A stretch of DNA of 64,000 bases, taken from Winogradskyella ouciana (lineage in GTDB: Bacteria; Bacteroidota; Bacteroidia; Flavobacteriales; Flavobacteriaceae). The stretch covers positions 124,001 through 188,000 of the forward strand of contig NZ_WJYA01000003.1 of assembly GCF_009709615.1 (NCBI RefSeq), given 5' to 3'. The notes under the pieces were generated by a model. The model made no database searches. It saw only the letters and a program-made list of their open reading frames with translations, and had not been told where the DNA came from. Position numbers and translations under genes: made by a program. Position 1 is the stretch's first letter. Every line of letters starts with the position of its first letter. Positions 1 through 9,891 of the stretch are shown here, piece by piece.

Positions 1-141
1 ATCTCTAGAATGAATAATGCCACTAAGGAGTTACAAGAGCACTACGAAGATTTTGAAAAAGATTTCACGGAGTTCTTTGCTGAACTTATAGCCTTCAGCA
101 CTAAAAAACGCATAGAAATTGAAAAGCTACATAACCTATGA
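1..141 (+). CDS. C-terminal end of an unidentified protein (partial)
   Basis: The frame is open from base 1 and closes with TGA at 139-141, leaving the last 46 residues of a gene that begins outside the window. The tail is rich in Glu, Lys and Phe and looks helical; I recognise no domain. Its stop overlaps the ATG of the next gene (ATGA at 138-141), so the two are probably translationally coupled in one operon. Function unknown. Confidence 0.6.
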   Translation: MSRMNNATKELQEHYEDFEKDFTEFFAELIAFSTKKRIEIEKLHNL

Positions 142-1841
142 AACATTGCTTTATACTTCTAATACTTCTAATCGGTCTTACGAGTTGTAAGAATGAAATC
201 TCACCATCTTCAACAAAAGAGGACAACAGAGGGTTAATTACCAAAAACGCCATGGTAGTCACTGCGCGTGAAGAAGCCTCTAAGGTTGGAGCAGATATTC
301 TCAAGCAAGGAGGCAATGCCTTTGATGCCATGTTTGCTACAGAAATGGCACTCGCTGTAGTGTATCCTTATGCAGGAAACTTGGGTGGTGGTGGATTTAT
401 GGTCTATCGTTTAGCAGATGGTGAAACTGGTGCCTTGGATTACAGGGAAAAAGCACCACTAGCAGCAAGTAAAACCATGTATCTGGATGACGAAGGCAAT
501 ATCATAAAAGATAAAAGCACGGTTGGTGTGCATGCGGTTGGCGTCCCTGGAACCATTGCTGGTATTTTTGCAGCGCACGAAAAGTTCGGTACACTTCCTA
601 TTGAAACATTACTGCTACCTGTAATAACCTTAGCAGAAAACGGTTTTGCGGTGACCGAAAAGCAACATCTTAAACTTCAGGATTATGACAGCATAATCAG
701 AGCAGTTAATGGCAAAGAGATTCTATTCAACAAACATGTTCAACCTCAAGACACCATAAAAAATTGGGCGCTCGCCAATACCTTAAAACGTATTGCTAAA
801 AACGGACGTGATGAATTTTATAAAGGAGAAACAGCAAAACAACTCATCAATTATCTTCAAGAAAAAGGTACCATAATGACCCTTGAGGATTTAAAGCGCT
901 ATGAAGCCAAATGGCGAGACCCTGTGACGTTTGATTATAAGGACTACAATATCATTTCCATGTCGCCACCATCGAGTGGTGGTTTGTGTTTAGCCCAGAT
1001 TATGAAAATGATGGAACCCTTCGACTTAAAATCCTATGGACACAATTCCTTAAAAAGCATTCAGGTGATGGTGGAAGCCGAACGCAGAGCCTATGCCGAC
1101 AGAAGTTACTTTTTGGGAGATCCGGATTTTGTGGATATACCAACGCAAACACTATTAAGCGATGTGTATTTAAACAATCGTATGAAAGACTTCTCTTTTG
1201 AACAGCCGACACCATCCGATTCCATATCGCATGGCGAAATCCTAGGTTACGAAAGTGAAGAAACGACCCACTACTCCATTGTGGATTCCTATGGTAATGC
1301 CGTTTCGGTCACCACAACCCTAAATAGTGGCTATGGCTCAAAACTATACGCAGAAGACCTTGGATTTTTCCTCAATAATGAAATGGACGACTTCAGTAGC
1401 AAACCTGGTGAACCCAATATTTATGGACTTATTGGTGGTGAGGCTAACAGTATTGCTCCAGAAAAACGTATGCTAAGTGCCATGACACCGACCATTGTTG
1501 AAAAAGATGGAGAACTCTTTATGGTATTAGGCACACCTGGTGGCTCAACCATCATAACCTCAGTATTACAAACGATTTTAAATGTGGTTGAATTTGATAT
1601 GACCATGCAACAAGCTGTGGATGCACCACGTCTGCACCATCAATGGTTACCAGACAATATTCGTATGGAGGTCGATTTATTTTCAGATGAACTCAAACAA
1701 CAACTCGAAGCCAAAGGCTACAACATTGATGAGGAAGCTGCGCCAATTACAGCACGTGTTGAAGCCATTCTTGTTTTAGATGATGGCAGCCTAGAAGGTG
1801 GTGCAGACTACCGTGGCGATGATACCGCTGTTGGGTTTTAG
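138..1841 (+). CDS. ggt: Gamma-glutamyltransferase, lipoprotein-anchored
   Basis: Cleaves gamma-glutamyl bonds of glutathione and related peptides outside the cytoplasm. The N-terminus is a lipoprotein signal with lipobox LTSC (Cys17). The Ntn-hydrolase precursor features are present: GNLGGGGFMVYR near residue 80, and TTHYS starting at about Thr376, which by comparison with characterised GGTs is the autocleavage site and the nucleophile of the small subunit. A later GTPGGSTI motif matches the substrate-binding glycine loop. At 567 residues it is full length. It overlaps the upstream gene by ATGA, which fixes the start. No frameshift or missing key residue was seen. Confidence 0.95.
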   Translation: MKHCFILLILLIGLTSCKNEISPSSTKEDNRGLITKNAMVVTAREEASKVGADILKQGGNAFDAMFATEMALAVVYPYAGNLGGGGFMVYRLADGETGALDYREKAPLAASKTMYLDDEGNIIKDKSTVGVHAVGVPGTIAGIFAAHEKFGTLPIETLLLPVITLAENGFAVTEKQHLKLQDYDSIIRAVNGKEILFNKHVQPQDTIKNWALANTLKRIAKNGRDEFYKGETAKQLINYLQEKGTIMTLEDLKRYEAKWRDPVTFDYKDYNIISMSPPSSGGLCLAQIMKMMEPFDLKSYGHNSLKSIQVMVEAERRAYADRSYFLGDPDFVDIPTQTLLSDVYLNNRMKDFSFEQPTPSDSISHGEILGYESEETTHYSIVDSYGNAVSVTTTLNSGYGSKLYAEDLGFFLNNEMDDFSSKPGEPNIYGLIGGEANSIAPEKRMLSAMTPTIVEKDGELFMVLGTPGGSTIITSVLQTILNVVEFDMTMQQAVDAPRLHHQWLPDNIRMEVDLFSDELKQQLEAKGYNIDEEAAPITARVEAILVLDDGSLEGGADYRGDDTAVGF

Positions 1842-1908
1842 CTCTCTGTCATTGCTGAATTTATTATAACTTTGGCTAATGATATAAAATAATCCAAACT
1901 ACAATCGT

Positions 1909-1990
1909 ACTTGAAATTCCGACAAAGTCGGAAGCAACGATTTTCAGAAATAATGAGCTATAATCATTCTTCAATAATTAACACTAGGAT
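1909..1990. repeat. Interspersed repeat, copy 1 (TTCCGACnnnGTCGGAA core)
   Basis: Lies in the 374-base gap between ggt and the tricorn-like gene. A core of about 53 bases (1909-1961) matches the reverse complement of 12114-12166 with only four differences, and weaker similarity continues to about 1990. It contains a perfect palindrome, TTCCGAC-aaa-GTCGGAA. It is noncoding and lies far from its other copy, so it is an interspersed repeat and not a local regulatory site. I see nothing else in the gap apart from the leader of the next gene. Confidence 0.7.
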
Positions 1991-2215
1991 CGAAGCTATA
2001 GCTTTATAAGTATCTTTAAATTATTAATGTATCAGCGAATGGTGCCTTGGCAATTTCCTAACAAATCGATTTGATTTTTTGCTTCGTTTTGCATCAAGGC
2101 AAAATGAAGGTATCTAGTGTTTTTAACATTGTTTTCTAAAATTCTAGATACGCAAATCGTATATTTATAGCTACTGATATATTCAAACCAAACCAACATA
2201 TTAAAACCAACTGAT

Positions 2216-5200
2216 ATGCGACAAATTATCATTACCCTAGCATTCTGCTACTCATTATTTACCTTTTCCCAAGGCACACAATTATTAAGACAACCTACAA
2301 TACACGGAGACGATGTGGTCTTTGTATATGCCAACGATCTATGGAAAGCATCTGTTAACGGAGGCGCAGCCATTAGACTCACCAGTGATGAGGGCTACGA
2401 ATCCAATCCACATTTTTCTAGCGATGGTAAACATATTGCCTTTACTGCACAGTACGATGGCAATGTCGATGTATTTGTTATACCATCAGAAGGTGGTGAA
2501 CCCAAACGATTGACCTATCATCCTAGTGGTGACTTTGTACAAGGATGGACTCCAGAAGGCAAGGTCTTATTTCGCTCTAGTAGAGAGGCACAGCCGACCA
2601 TGACCAATAAATTCTTTACGGTTTCCACCAATGGAGGTTTACCCGAAGCTCTAGATATTCCAAGAGCAGCCTATGGCGAACTATCACCAGATGGTAAGCA
2701 TTTAGCATACACACCAATAACAGGCTGGGATGCCGAATGGAGAAACTATCGCGGTGGACAAGCCATGCCAATTTGGGTGGTGGATATGAAAACCAAGGAA
2801 CTCATTAGAACCTCACAGCCTACAGGCGAACGCCATTTAGACCCGGCTTGGTTAGATGGCAAGGTATACTTTATGTCAGAGCGCGACTATACCATGAACA
2901 TCTGGTCGTTTGACCCTTCAACTAAGGAAGAAAAGCAAATCACCTTTCATAAAAAATTCGATGTCAAAAGTTTAGATGCCAGTGCCAATAAGATTGTTTA
3001 TGAGCAAGGAGGATATCTTCATGTGTATGATCCTAGCTCAGGAAATACCAATCAATTGAATATTGATGCTAATGCCGATTTAAACTTCTACCGTACCAAA
3101 TGGGATAATGTTTCAGCATCCCAGTTATCCAATCCTAACCTTTCACCAAAAGGGAAGCGTGCCATTTTTGAACATAGAGGTGAAATCTTCACCGTTCCAA
3201 AAGAACATGGGACCTGGAAAAACATCACCAATTCACCAGGTGTGGCGGACAGAAATCCTATATGGTCACCAAAGGGTGATAAAATCGCTTGGTTTTCTGA
3301 TAAAGATGGTGAGTACCAATTGATGTTAGCCGACCAAAATGGTCAGAATACGGAAGCTATAAAGTTACCAAACCCGACCTTCTACTTTCAACCCGATTGG
3401 TCACCAGATGGAAAGCACATTGCCTATACAGATACGCATTACAACATTTGGATTGTTGATCTAGATTCCAAAAAGACCACCAAAGTAGATACAGATCGTT
3501 ATGCACATCCTAACCGTTCCATGAATCCAGTGTGGTCACCAGACAGCAAGTGGATTGCTTATGCCAAACAACAAGAAAGTCACTTTAAGGCCATTTTCGC
3601 TTATAATATTGACTCAAAGAAAATCATTCAAATCACAGATCCTATAGCAGATGCCATTTCTCCTGTTTGGGATACCAACGGTAAGTACCTATATACTTTA
3701 GCGAGTACTAATTACGGTTTACAATCAGGTTGGTTAGACATGAGTAATTATGATCCTGCAGCTAATCTTACCAGAAGTTTATACGCTGTTGTCTTAAGTG
3801 CCAAGGATAAAGCACCTAACCTACCTAAAAGTGATATGGAAGATAGTGCGTCTAAAGATGAGGGAGATGACAAAAAAGACAAAGATAAAGACAAGGATAA
3901 AGACGATGACAAGGACAAATCCAATGGTGTGACGGTCACCATTGATGAAGCAGGAATTTTTGACAGAGCCGTTGCCTTGGAAATGCCACCAAGAAATTAT
4001 GTGGCCTTATTAAAGGCACCAAAAAAGACCGTGTTTGTGGCTGAAGCAATTCCGAATGAAAACGGATTCAAAGTACATACCTATGACCTCAACGAAGGTA
4101 AAGCCAAGGATTTTGCAGACGGTGTCACCCAAATGGTAGCGTCAGACGATAGAAATTCAATCCTATTATTTCAAAATAGAAATTGGGTATTGACCAGTGC
4201 AGCTGCACCTCCAAAACCTGGAAAGGACAACCTTAAAACCAACATAAAAATTAAGCTAGATCCTAAAGCAGAAGCGCATCAAATCTTTAAGGAAGGCTGG
4301 CGCTATATGCGTGATTTCCTTTATGTGGACAATGTACATGGTGCACCTTGGGACGATGTTTACGAGTGGTACTCACCATGGATTGACCATGTGCGCCATA
4401 GAACTGACCTTAACTATGTGATTGACATTATGAGTGGTGAGGTTGCAGTTGGGCATTCGTATGTGTCTGGTGGTGATTTTCCAGATGTAGATTTTGTTCC
4501 TGTTGGTTTATTGGGTGCTGATTTTGAAGTGTCCAACAATCACTATAAAATCAAGACCATTTATACGGGAGAACGTTGGAATCCAAATATAAAGGCTCCA
4601 TTGGCACAACCTGGTATTGATGTCAACGAAGGCGATTACCTTTTGGCCATTAATGGCAAACCCCTAACAGCTGATACCAATCCGTATGAGCTTTTAGAAC
4701 AAACTGCCGGAAGGGAAATTAATATTACGGTAAACAGTCAACCATCCATGACCAATGCCAGAACTGTTCTAGTTAAGCCAGTGAGTAATGAGCGTGGTCT
4801 AAGATCCGTAGAATGGATTGAGGACAATCGCAGAAAGGTGGATGAAATGTCCAATGGTAAACTCGCTTACGTCTATGTCCCTAACACAGGTGGTGGTGGC
4901 TTTACCTCGTTCAACAGATATTACTTCTCACAACAAGATAAAAAAGGTGTCGTGATTGACGAACGTAACAATGGTGGTGGTTCTGCGGCAGATTACATGA
5001 TAGATATTATGTCTCGAGAACTCTTTGGTTATTTTAATAGTAAAGCAGGTGACAAACGCCCTTGGACGACTCCTATTGCCGGAATTTGGGGACCAAAAGT
5101 GATGATCATTAACGAGCGTGCAGGTTCTGGTGGTGATTTATTGCCGTATATGTTTAAGATGAAAGACCTCGGCCCTTTAATCGGTACAAAAACTTGGGGA

Positions 5201-5494
5201 GGACTTGTCGGGACTTGGGACACTCCTCGCTTTATCGACGGTGGACGTATGGTCGCACCACGTGGAGGTTTTTATGATGTCGATGGCGAATGGGCTGTAG
5301 AAGGTGAAGGTGTAGCGCCAGATATTGAAGTGATTCAGCATCCTAAAGAAACCACAAAAGGTAATGACCCACAATTAGAGCGTGCCGTACAAGAAGCCTT
5401 AAGATTATTAAAAGGCAACGAGTTTGAGTTACAGCCAGAGCCAAAAGCTCCAGTACGTTGGAAACGCCCTGAGGGTTATAAGTCTGATAATTAA
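2216..5494 (+). CDS. Tricorn-like S41 family protease, exported
   Basis: A 1092-residue tricorn protease homologue. A Sec signal peptide (about residues 1-19, ending FSQ) is followed by beta-propeller repeats of the PD40 type (repeated PxWSPDGKxIAY-like units to about residue 520). An Asp/Lys-rich linker lies around 545-570. Then come the tricorn C1 core, a PDZ segment (around 770-860) and an S41 catalytic core. The nucleophile is probably Ser971 in AGSGGDLLP, preceded by the conserved NNGGGSA loop. In archaea, tricorn trims oligopeptides from the proteasome; the bacterial exported forms are thought to degrade peptides in the periplasm. The neighbouring GGT suggests peptide scavenging, which is my inference. 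Confidence 0.93.
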   Translation: MRQIIITLAFCYSLFTFSQGTQLLRQPTIHGDDVVFVYANDLWKASVNGGAAIRLTSDEGYESNPHFSSDGKHIAFTAQYDGNVDVFVIPSEGGEPKRLTYHPSGDFVQGWTPEGKVLFRSSREAQPTMTNKFFTVSTNGGLPEALDIPRAAYGELSPDGKHLAYTPITGWDAEWRNYRGGQAMPIWVVDMKTKELIRTSQPTGERHLDPAWLDGKVYFMSERDYTMNIWSFDPSTKEEKQITFHKKFDVKSLDASANKIVYEQGGYLHVYDPSSGNTNQLNIDANADLNFYRTKWDNVSASQLSNPNLSPKGKRAIFEHRGEIFTVPKEHGTWKNITNSPGVADRNPIWSPKGDKIAWFSDKDGEYQLMLADQNGQNTEAIKLPNPTFYFQPDWSPDGKHIAYTDTHYNIWIVDLDSKKTTKVDTDRYAHPNRSMNPVWSPDSKWIAYAKQQESHFKAIFAYNIDSKKIIQITDPIADAISPVWDTNGKYLYTLASTNYGLQSGWLDMSNYDPAANLTRSLYAVVLSAKDKAPNLPKSDMEDSASKDEGDDKKDKDKDKDKDDDKDKSNGVTVTIDEAGIFDRAVALEMPPRNYVALLKAPKKTVFVAEAIPNENGFKVHTYDLNEGKAKDFADGVTQMVASDDRNSILLFQNRNWVLTSAAAPPKPGKDNLKTNIKIKLDPKAEAHQIFKEGWRYMRDFLYVDNVHGAPWDDVYEWYSPWIDHVRHRTDLNYVIDIMSGEVAVGHSYVSGGDFPDVDFVPVGLLGADFEVSNNHYKIKTIYTGERWNPNIKAPLAQPGIDVNEGDYLLAINGKPLTADTNPYELLEQTAGREINITVNSQPSMTNARTVLVKPVSNERGLRSVEWIEDNRRKVDEMSNGKLAYVYVPNTGGGGFTSFNRYYFSQQDKKGVVIDERNNGGGSAADYMIDIMSRELFGYFNSKAGDKRPWTTPIAGIWGPKVMIINERAGSGGDLLPYMFKMKDLGPLIGTKTWGGLVGTWDTPRFIDGGRMVAPRGGFYDVDGEWAVEGEGVAPDIEVIQHPKETTKGNDPQLERAVQEALRLLKGNEFELQPEPKAPVRWKRPEGYKSDN

Positions 5495-5539
5495 ATTATG
5501 ATTAATACTAATTGAACTGTCATTGATAATAATTAAACT

Positions 5540-5634
5540 GTCATTGCGAGCATTCCGAATATATTCGGAGTCGCGGCAATCCCCTTAATTTAAGCAGATT
5601 GCCGCGTCATTCGTGCCTCTTTCCTCGCAATGAC
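5540..5634. repeat. REP-like GTCATTGCGAG palindromic element, copy a
   Basis: Starts GTCATTGCGAG and ends CTCGCAATGAC, so the ends are inverted repeats. Inside are GGCAATC and AGATTGCC, which form a second inner pair. Another palindrome, ATTCCGAATATATTCGGAGT, sits near the left end. It is noncoding and lies between two same-strand genes. Four further copies or half-copies occur in the first 12.5 kb. Confidence 0.8.
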
Positions 5635-5686
5635 TCAAATGTTTTAATTAAAAGTTTCAGAAGTGGTAGTAGCTCAAAACAATTAG

Positions 5687-5707
5687 ATGCTGAAATAAAT
5701 TCAGCAT
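5687..5707. repeat. Short inverted repeat ATGCTGAA/TTCAGCAT
   Basis: An 8-base perfect inverted repeat with a 5-base loop just upstream of the ATP-grasp gene. It could be the remnant of another dispersed palindrome of the kind ending TTCAGCATGACA, or a weak hairpin. There is no T-tract, so it is not a convincing terminator. Confidence 0.45.
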
Positions 5708-5725
5708 GACAAAGTTTAAATTTTT

Positions 5726-6628
5726 ATGACCAAATACGACATCGTCATCCTCACCGACCAAAAACACGCTTACCCAACCACCATAGACGATTACACAAAA
5801 AACGTTCTTACAGAAGATGCACTCGTTGCCAACGCATTAGGGCAATTAGGCCTAAACGTCATCCGCTTAGCCTGGAGCGATCCTAGTTTCGATTGGTCAT
5901 CAACCAAAGCTGTGCTATTTAGAACGACTTGGGATTATTTTGATGATTTCCCAAAGTTTTCAAACTGGCTGAATGACGTTTCCAAAGTCACCACATTAAT
6001 CAATTCCGAAGCCTTGATTCGTTGGAATATTGACAAACACTATCTCCGAGACCTCAAACACAATGGAGTTCATATTGCTGAAACCCTATTTATAGAACAA
6101 GGGTCCAATAAGACCTTAAAGGAACTACATGCAGACATGAATTGGAAAGACACCGTTTTAAAACCATGCATTTCTGGTGCAGCAAGACACACCTATAAAT
6201 TGAATCCTGAAAATAGAGCTGAGCATGAATCAATTTTTGCTGAATTAATAAAAGACGAGGCCATGATGCTACAGCCGTTTCAGCATAACATTGTGTCTGA
6301 AGGTGAAGTATCCATGATGGTATTCAACGGTCAGTTTACCCATGCCGTATTGAAGAAAGCCAAAGCAGGTGATTTTAGGGTTCAGGATGATTTTGGAGGA
6401 ACGGTGCATGACTATACTCCTACTAAAGCTGAAATTCAATTTGCGATAGACACGGTAAAGGCCTGTAAAGAATTGCCTTTATATGCCAGAGTGGATATCT
6501 TTAATGATAACCATGGCCACATCGCCTTAGCAGAGCTAGAAATTATTGAGCCAGAGCTTTGGTTTAGGATTCATCCTGAGGCTGCGCATGTACTCGCGGA
6601 GGGGATAAAAAGGAAGTTGACAAACTAA
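5726..6628 (+). CDS. ATP-grasp domain protein
   Basis: A 300-residue protein with the overall pattern of a compact ATP-grasp ligase: an N-terminal pre-ATP-grasp region ending in FRTTWDYF, a nucleotide-binding segment with TVLKPCISGAARHT, a hinge region with MLQPFQHNI and EGEVSMMVF, and a metal-binding end with YARVDIF and AELEIIEPELW. The closest families I know are the glutathione-synthetase/RimK-like ligases and the cycloserine-pathway enzyme DcsG. The substrate cannot be told from the sequence. It stands alone between two REP-like elements, with no visible partner genes. Cytosolic; no signal peptide. Confidence 0.75.
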   Translation: MTKYDIVILTDQKHAYPTTIDDYTKNVLTEDALVANALGQLGLNVIRLAWSDPSFDWSSTKAVLFRTTWDYFDDFPKFSNWLNDVSKVTTLINSEALIRWNIDKHYLRDLKHNGVHIAETLFIEQGSNKTLKELHADMNWKDTVLKPCISGAARHTYKLNPENRAEHESIFAELIKDEAMMLQPFQHNIVSEGEVSMMVFNGQFTHAVLKKAKAGDFRVQDDFGGTVHDYTPTKAEIQFAIDTVKACKELPLYARVDIFNDNHGHIALAELEIIEPELWFRIHPEAAHVLAEGIKRKLTN

Positions 6629-6636
6629 ATAAAACC

Positions 6637-6746
6637 GTCATTGCGAACAACTCGTCAACCGAAGCTTCAGCGAAGGTGGAAGTGAAGCAATCTCATAAAG
6701 AATAAACAGATTGCCGCGTCAATCGTTCCTCTTTCCTCGCAATGAC
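6637..6746. repeat. REP-like GTCATTGCGA element, copy b
   Basis: Begins GTCATTGCGA, ends CTCGCAATGAC, with internal GCAATCTC and AGATTGCCGC arms. Its right half is nearly identical to the right half of the copy at 5540-5634 (AGATTGCCGCGTCA followed by CCTCTTTCCTCGCAATGAC). Noncoding. Confidence 0.8.
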
Positions 6747-6760
6747 AGTTCAAATTATGT

Positions 6761-6768
6761 TATTTTTG
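6761..6768 (+). promoter_or_regulatory. Putative -7 box TATTTTTG
   Basis: Matches the Bacteroidota -7 consensus TAnnTTTG and ends 23 bases before the TTG start at 6792. No good -33 TTG is visible at the usual spacing, so the assignment rests on the -7 box alone. Confidence 0.45.
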
Positions 6769-6791
6769 CATACTAAACAATAACTCTATTC

Positions 6792-7526
6792 TTGCCAAAA
6801 AAGAACAAACTTAAACGCATACTAAAAATCATAGGAGGTATCATCATCTTCTTCACCCTCCCTTCCCTCCTATTCTTCGGGTTTATATACTTTAAATACA
6901 ACGAAGACCTACCAACAGGTCAGCAAGGTGCGCAAGCCGATGCCCTAGCCACACAAATGCTAGAAGCCTTAAACGAAGAAGCTTACCTCAATACCGATTA
7001 CATCGAATGGACCTTTAGAGGAGCTCACCATTACAAATGGTACAAAACCGACAACATTGTTGAAGTATCTTGGGATGCGATAACCGTGATCTTAGATTTA
7101 GCCCATCACGATAACTCTAAGGTGTTTGCCGATGAGCTAGAGTATAATGGCACCGAAAAACAGGATTACATCCAAAAAGCCCAACGCTATTTCAATAACG
7201 ATTCATTTTGGCTGGTCGCACCCTATAAAGTCTTTGATAAAGGTACGGAACGCCGATTAGTAAAAACGGAAGATGGTAAGGAAGCCCTCTTGGTGACCTA
7301 CACTTCGGGAGGTAGTACACCAGGTGATTCCTATTTATGGCATTTAGATAAAACCGGTAAACCTAAAAGCTATCAAATGTGGGTAGATATTTTACCTATT
7401 GGAGGTTTGGAAGCCACTTGGGAAAATTGGGTTACTACTGAAAGTGGTGCGCAATTGCCAACCTTTCATAAACTATTGTTTTTTAGTTTAGAAATGGGAA
7501 AGGTAAAAGGGATTAGTTTACATTAA
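6792..7526 (+). CDS. Membrane-anchored hypothetical protein
   Basis: 244 residues with a basic N-terminus and one transmembrane helix (about 11-33), followed by a roughly 210-residue extracytoplasmic part. I do not recognise the family. TTG at 6792 is chosen as the start because an in-frame TAA lies just upstream (6774-6776) and the first in-frame ATG comes only after the membrane helix. A TAnnTTTG box sits at the right distance upstream. The soluble part is rich in Trp and acidic residues with beta-strand-like stretches. Function unknown. Confidence 0.7.
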   Translation: MPKKNKLKRILKIIGGIIIFFTLPSLLFFGFIYFKYNEDLPTGQQGAQADALATQMLEALNEEAYLNTDYIEWTFRGAHHYKWYKTDNIVEVSWDAITVILDLAHHDNSKVFADELEYNGTEKQDYIQKAQRYFNNDSFWLVAPYKVFDKGTERRLVKTEDGKEALLVTYTSGGSTPGDSYLWHLDKTGKPKSYQMWVDILPIGGLEATWENWVTTESGAQLPTFHKLLFFSLEMGKVKGISLH

Positions 7527-7615
7527 GCAATAGCAGTCCTCAGCAAAAAAAATGAAAAAAATATCATTTTAAATCCACACAAAAGCAACTGAGTACTGAG
7601 AGTGCACACTGCCAA

Positions 7616-8140
7616 CTATTTAGACCGTTGCCCTACAAACTGCTGAGACTTCAACTTAAACAACACATTAAAACTCGTTAAGCTACCATAGCTTCTGGTA
7701 ATATATTGCTGTAGATCAATCTTTTCCTGTTCATCTAAATTACTGGAATTGATTTTTTGTTCCATTACACGGAGACGATCTCGCACTATCGTAATTTTAT
7801 GAAAGAATTTGTCAATCGGCAATTCACTAGCCTTTAGATTCTCATCACCGGGTTGCATAATCAGCTTACCGCCTTTCCATTTGTCTGCTATGGATATAAC
7901 TTCAGAGACATCGGACCATTTCTTTAAAATATCCCTAAGGCTCTTTTCTACTTCATAGAAGCTTACGGTATCCACATCATCCTCTGCGGCTTCTATCACT
8001 TCAAATTCATCGTCTAATTCTAGAGTTTCTAAGCCTTTGTCTATAAAGGTTACCCAATAGTGTTTTGAGGTGACATTGGTCACCACTCCTTTTCCGTGTT
8101 CTGCGTGATTGATTCTCGATCCTATACCTAGTAGTTTCAT
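7616..8140 (-). CDS. Conserved hypothetical protein with SH3/Tudor-like N-terminus
   Basis: 174 residues. The first 45 or so (GSRINHAEHGKGVVTNV, then WVTFIDKGLETLEL) resemble the small SH3/Tudor-like barrel seen at the end of UvrD/PcrA helicases and in CarD-like proteins, which often contacts RNA polymerase or nucleic acid. The remainder is helical and charged, with no catalytic motif. Soluble and cytoplasmic. It is transcribed convergently with the gene to its left. A nucleic-acid-related role is my inference from the N-terminal motif only. Confidence 0.7.
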   Translation of the reverse strand: MKLLGIGSRINHAEHGKGVVTNVTSKHYWVTFIDKGLETLELDDEFEVIEAAEDDVDTVSFYEVEKSLRDILKKWSDVSEVISIADKWKGGKLIMQPGDENLKASELPIDKFFHKITIVRDRLRVMEQKINSSNLDEQEKIDLQQYITRSYGSLTSFNVLFKLKSQQFVGQRSK

Positions 8141-8330
8141 CTTTTCTGTTCTTCCCGCCTTTCATCTATCTTAAAGATGAGTTTCGGCAGATATCTATTT
8201 AAATTTAACAATACTTCTGAGGACTAAAATATACAATATCGCTTAAACCGTACAATTATAATTTTGTTAATTCTTAAGCGTCACAATCTTTTTTTACTAA
8301 TTTGAAAACACTAATTAATCAATCATAATC

Positions 8331-9740
8331 ATGCGTACGCTTATACTTTCATTATTGGTCTCCTTGGTATTTATAAGTTGCCAATCGCAATCCAATCACA
8401 ACTGTCCTTTTCCTTACACTAATCACCAACCCGAAGATCAGTGTGATTTTTTAGAGGTGCCACGGAATTGGGATGCAAGTAACTCAGAAACGACAAGGCT
8501 GGGTTATTTAGTGATTACTTCAAAAAGTGAGCAAAGAAAGGATGATCCGGTAATATTTTTACAAGGAGGTCCTGGCGGTAGTGTTCTCAGCTTAGCTAAT
8601 ATCTATAGCCAGTTGCAATTTGATACTGACCGTGATTTCATTCTTTTCGATCAGCGTGGAGTAGGTTTTTCAGAGGAACTGTGCCCAGGCCTTAACCTTA
8701 AGCTATTAGAGATCATGGCTGCAGACCTAACTATTGACGACGAAATTTCTCAATTAAAAACCAGTGTCCTACCCTGTATTGAACGTATTAAAACCGATGG
8801 AAGACAATTCAGTACAACAACCAATGCCAAGGATCTAGAAGCATTAAGACAACATTTGGGCTATAAAACACTGAATCTTTTTGGTGGCTCTTACGGTACA
8901 CGCTTAGGGCTTAAATACATGGAACTCTACCCTGCCAAAGTAAGATCAGCTGTGCTCTCAGGTTTATTTCCACTAGAACTGCGCATGTATGATGCCTTGT
9001 TTTCTAATTTCAACAACTCACTTAATCTACTTTTTGAACGTTGTACAGCCTCTCCAGATTGCCATTCAAAATATCCTGAATTAAAAGCTACTTTTCTAGC
9101 TATGTATTCAGACCTAAAAAACAACCCTATTTCCATTGATGTACAGGGCACACCTTTCATTATTAATCAGCAAGATGTGTTACTGTTTATGCACCAAATG
9201 CTCTATAGAGATGATACTATTGAACGCATTCCTGAGTTCATAAAGGCGCTTGAGCAAAGTGATCTCGACTATATAAGTAGCGTCACCACACTTTTTGTTC
9301 CAAGGATTACTCTTATTAATCTTGCTGTATATTATGCTATAATGACGGCTGATGAGGGCAGGTTTGACAACCAAAGCAAACTTGGTGCCGATAGTAAACA
9401 TGAGATTTTTAGCGATACGGGACTCAGTTTGTTTTCAGCAGATCCTGAAGTTATATCGTCTTGGTACAGTGTACCTGTAGCATCAAATACCATGGCTACG
9501 ATTACATCATCAATACCTACGTTATTGGTGAGTGGAGAGTTTGACCCTGTGACACCACCTTCAAATGGCAATACGGTTGCCAAAGGGTTAAAAAACAGTC
9601 AGCATGTTATTTTTAAGAATAACGGTCATGTGCCTATTAATAATTGCTTTTTTAATTTGGCCAAAGCATTTTTAGACGTACCCACTAAACCATTGGATAC
9701 TGCATGTTCAGAACAAAAAGCAGTCCTCAATTGGGATTAA
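8331..9740 (+). CDS. TAP-like alpha/beta hydrolase, lipoprotein
   Basis: A 469-residue lipoprotein (lipobox ISC, Cys17) of the alpha/beta hydrolase family that includes tripeptidyl aminopeptidases and proline iminopeptidases. Visible elements are an oxyanion HGGP-type region (QGGPGGS), FDQRGVG, the nucleophile elbow GGSYGTRLG with Ser187, the acid in SGEFDPVTPP (Asp405), and the catalytic His in NNGHVP (His433). The C-terminal TAP-type segment carries Cys residues. It probably releases short peptides or hydrolyses esters at the cell surface or in the periplasm. The exact substrate is not predictable. Confidence 0.88.
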   Translation: MRTLILSLLVSLVFISCQSQSNHNCPFPYTNHQPEDQCDFLEVPRNWDASNSETTRLGYLVITSKSEQRKDDPVIFLQGGPGGSVLSLANIYSQLQFDTDRDFILFDQRGVGFSEELCPGLNLKLLEIMAADLTIDDEISQLKTSVLPCIERIKTDGRQFSTTTNAKDLEALRQHLGYKTLNLFGGSYGTRLGLKYMELYPAKVRSAVLSGLFPLELRMYDALFSNFNNSLNLLFERCTASPDCHSKYPELKATFLAMYSDLKNNPISIDVQGTPFIINQQDVLLFMHQMLYRDDTIERIPEFIKALEQSDLDYISSVTTLFVPRITLINLAVYYAIMTADEGRFDNQSKLGADSKHEIFSDTGLSLFSADPEVISSWYSVPVASNTMATITSSIPTLLVSGEFDPVTPPSNGNTVAKGLKNSQHVIFKNNGHVPINNCFFNLAKAFLDVPTKPLDTACSEQKAVLNWD

Positions 9741-9760
9741 GATTATCTGAGATTTATAAA

Positions 9761-9786
9761 AAATGCCCTGATACTTCAGAGCATTT
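9761..9786. terminator. Possible bidirectional hairpin terminator
   Basis: AAATGC-c-CTGA pairs with TCAG-a-GCATTT across a 4-base loop, 20 bases after the hydrolase stop. The following tract is GATTTTA on the plus strand, and an A-rich tract precedes the hairpin, so it could serve both this gene and the convergent small gene that ends at 9892. Confidence 0.5.
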
Positions 9787-9891
9787 GATTTTAACAATAT
9801 AAATTAATGGTAAGTAAAAGGTAGCGCTGTTACTAACTTTATCATATAGAAAATTCTGCTTTAGGATATTCTGTAGCTATTAGCGTAAAAC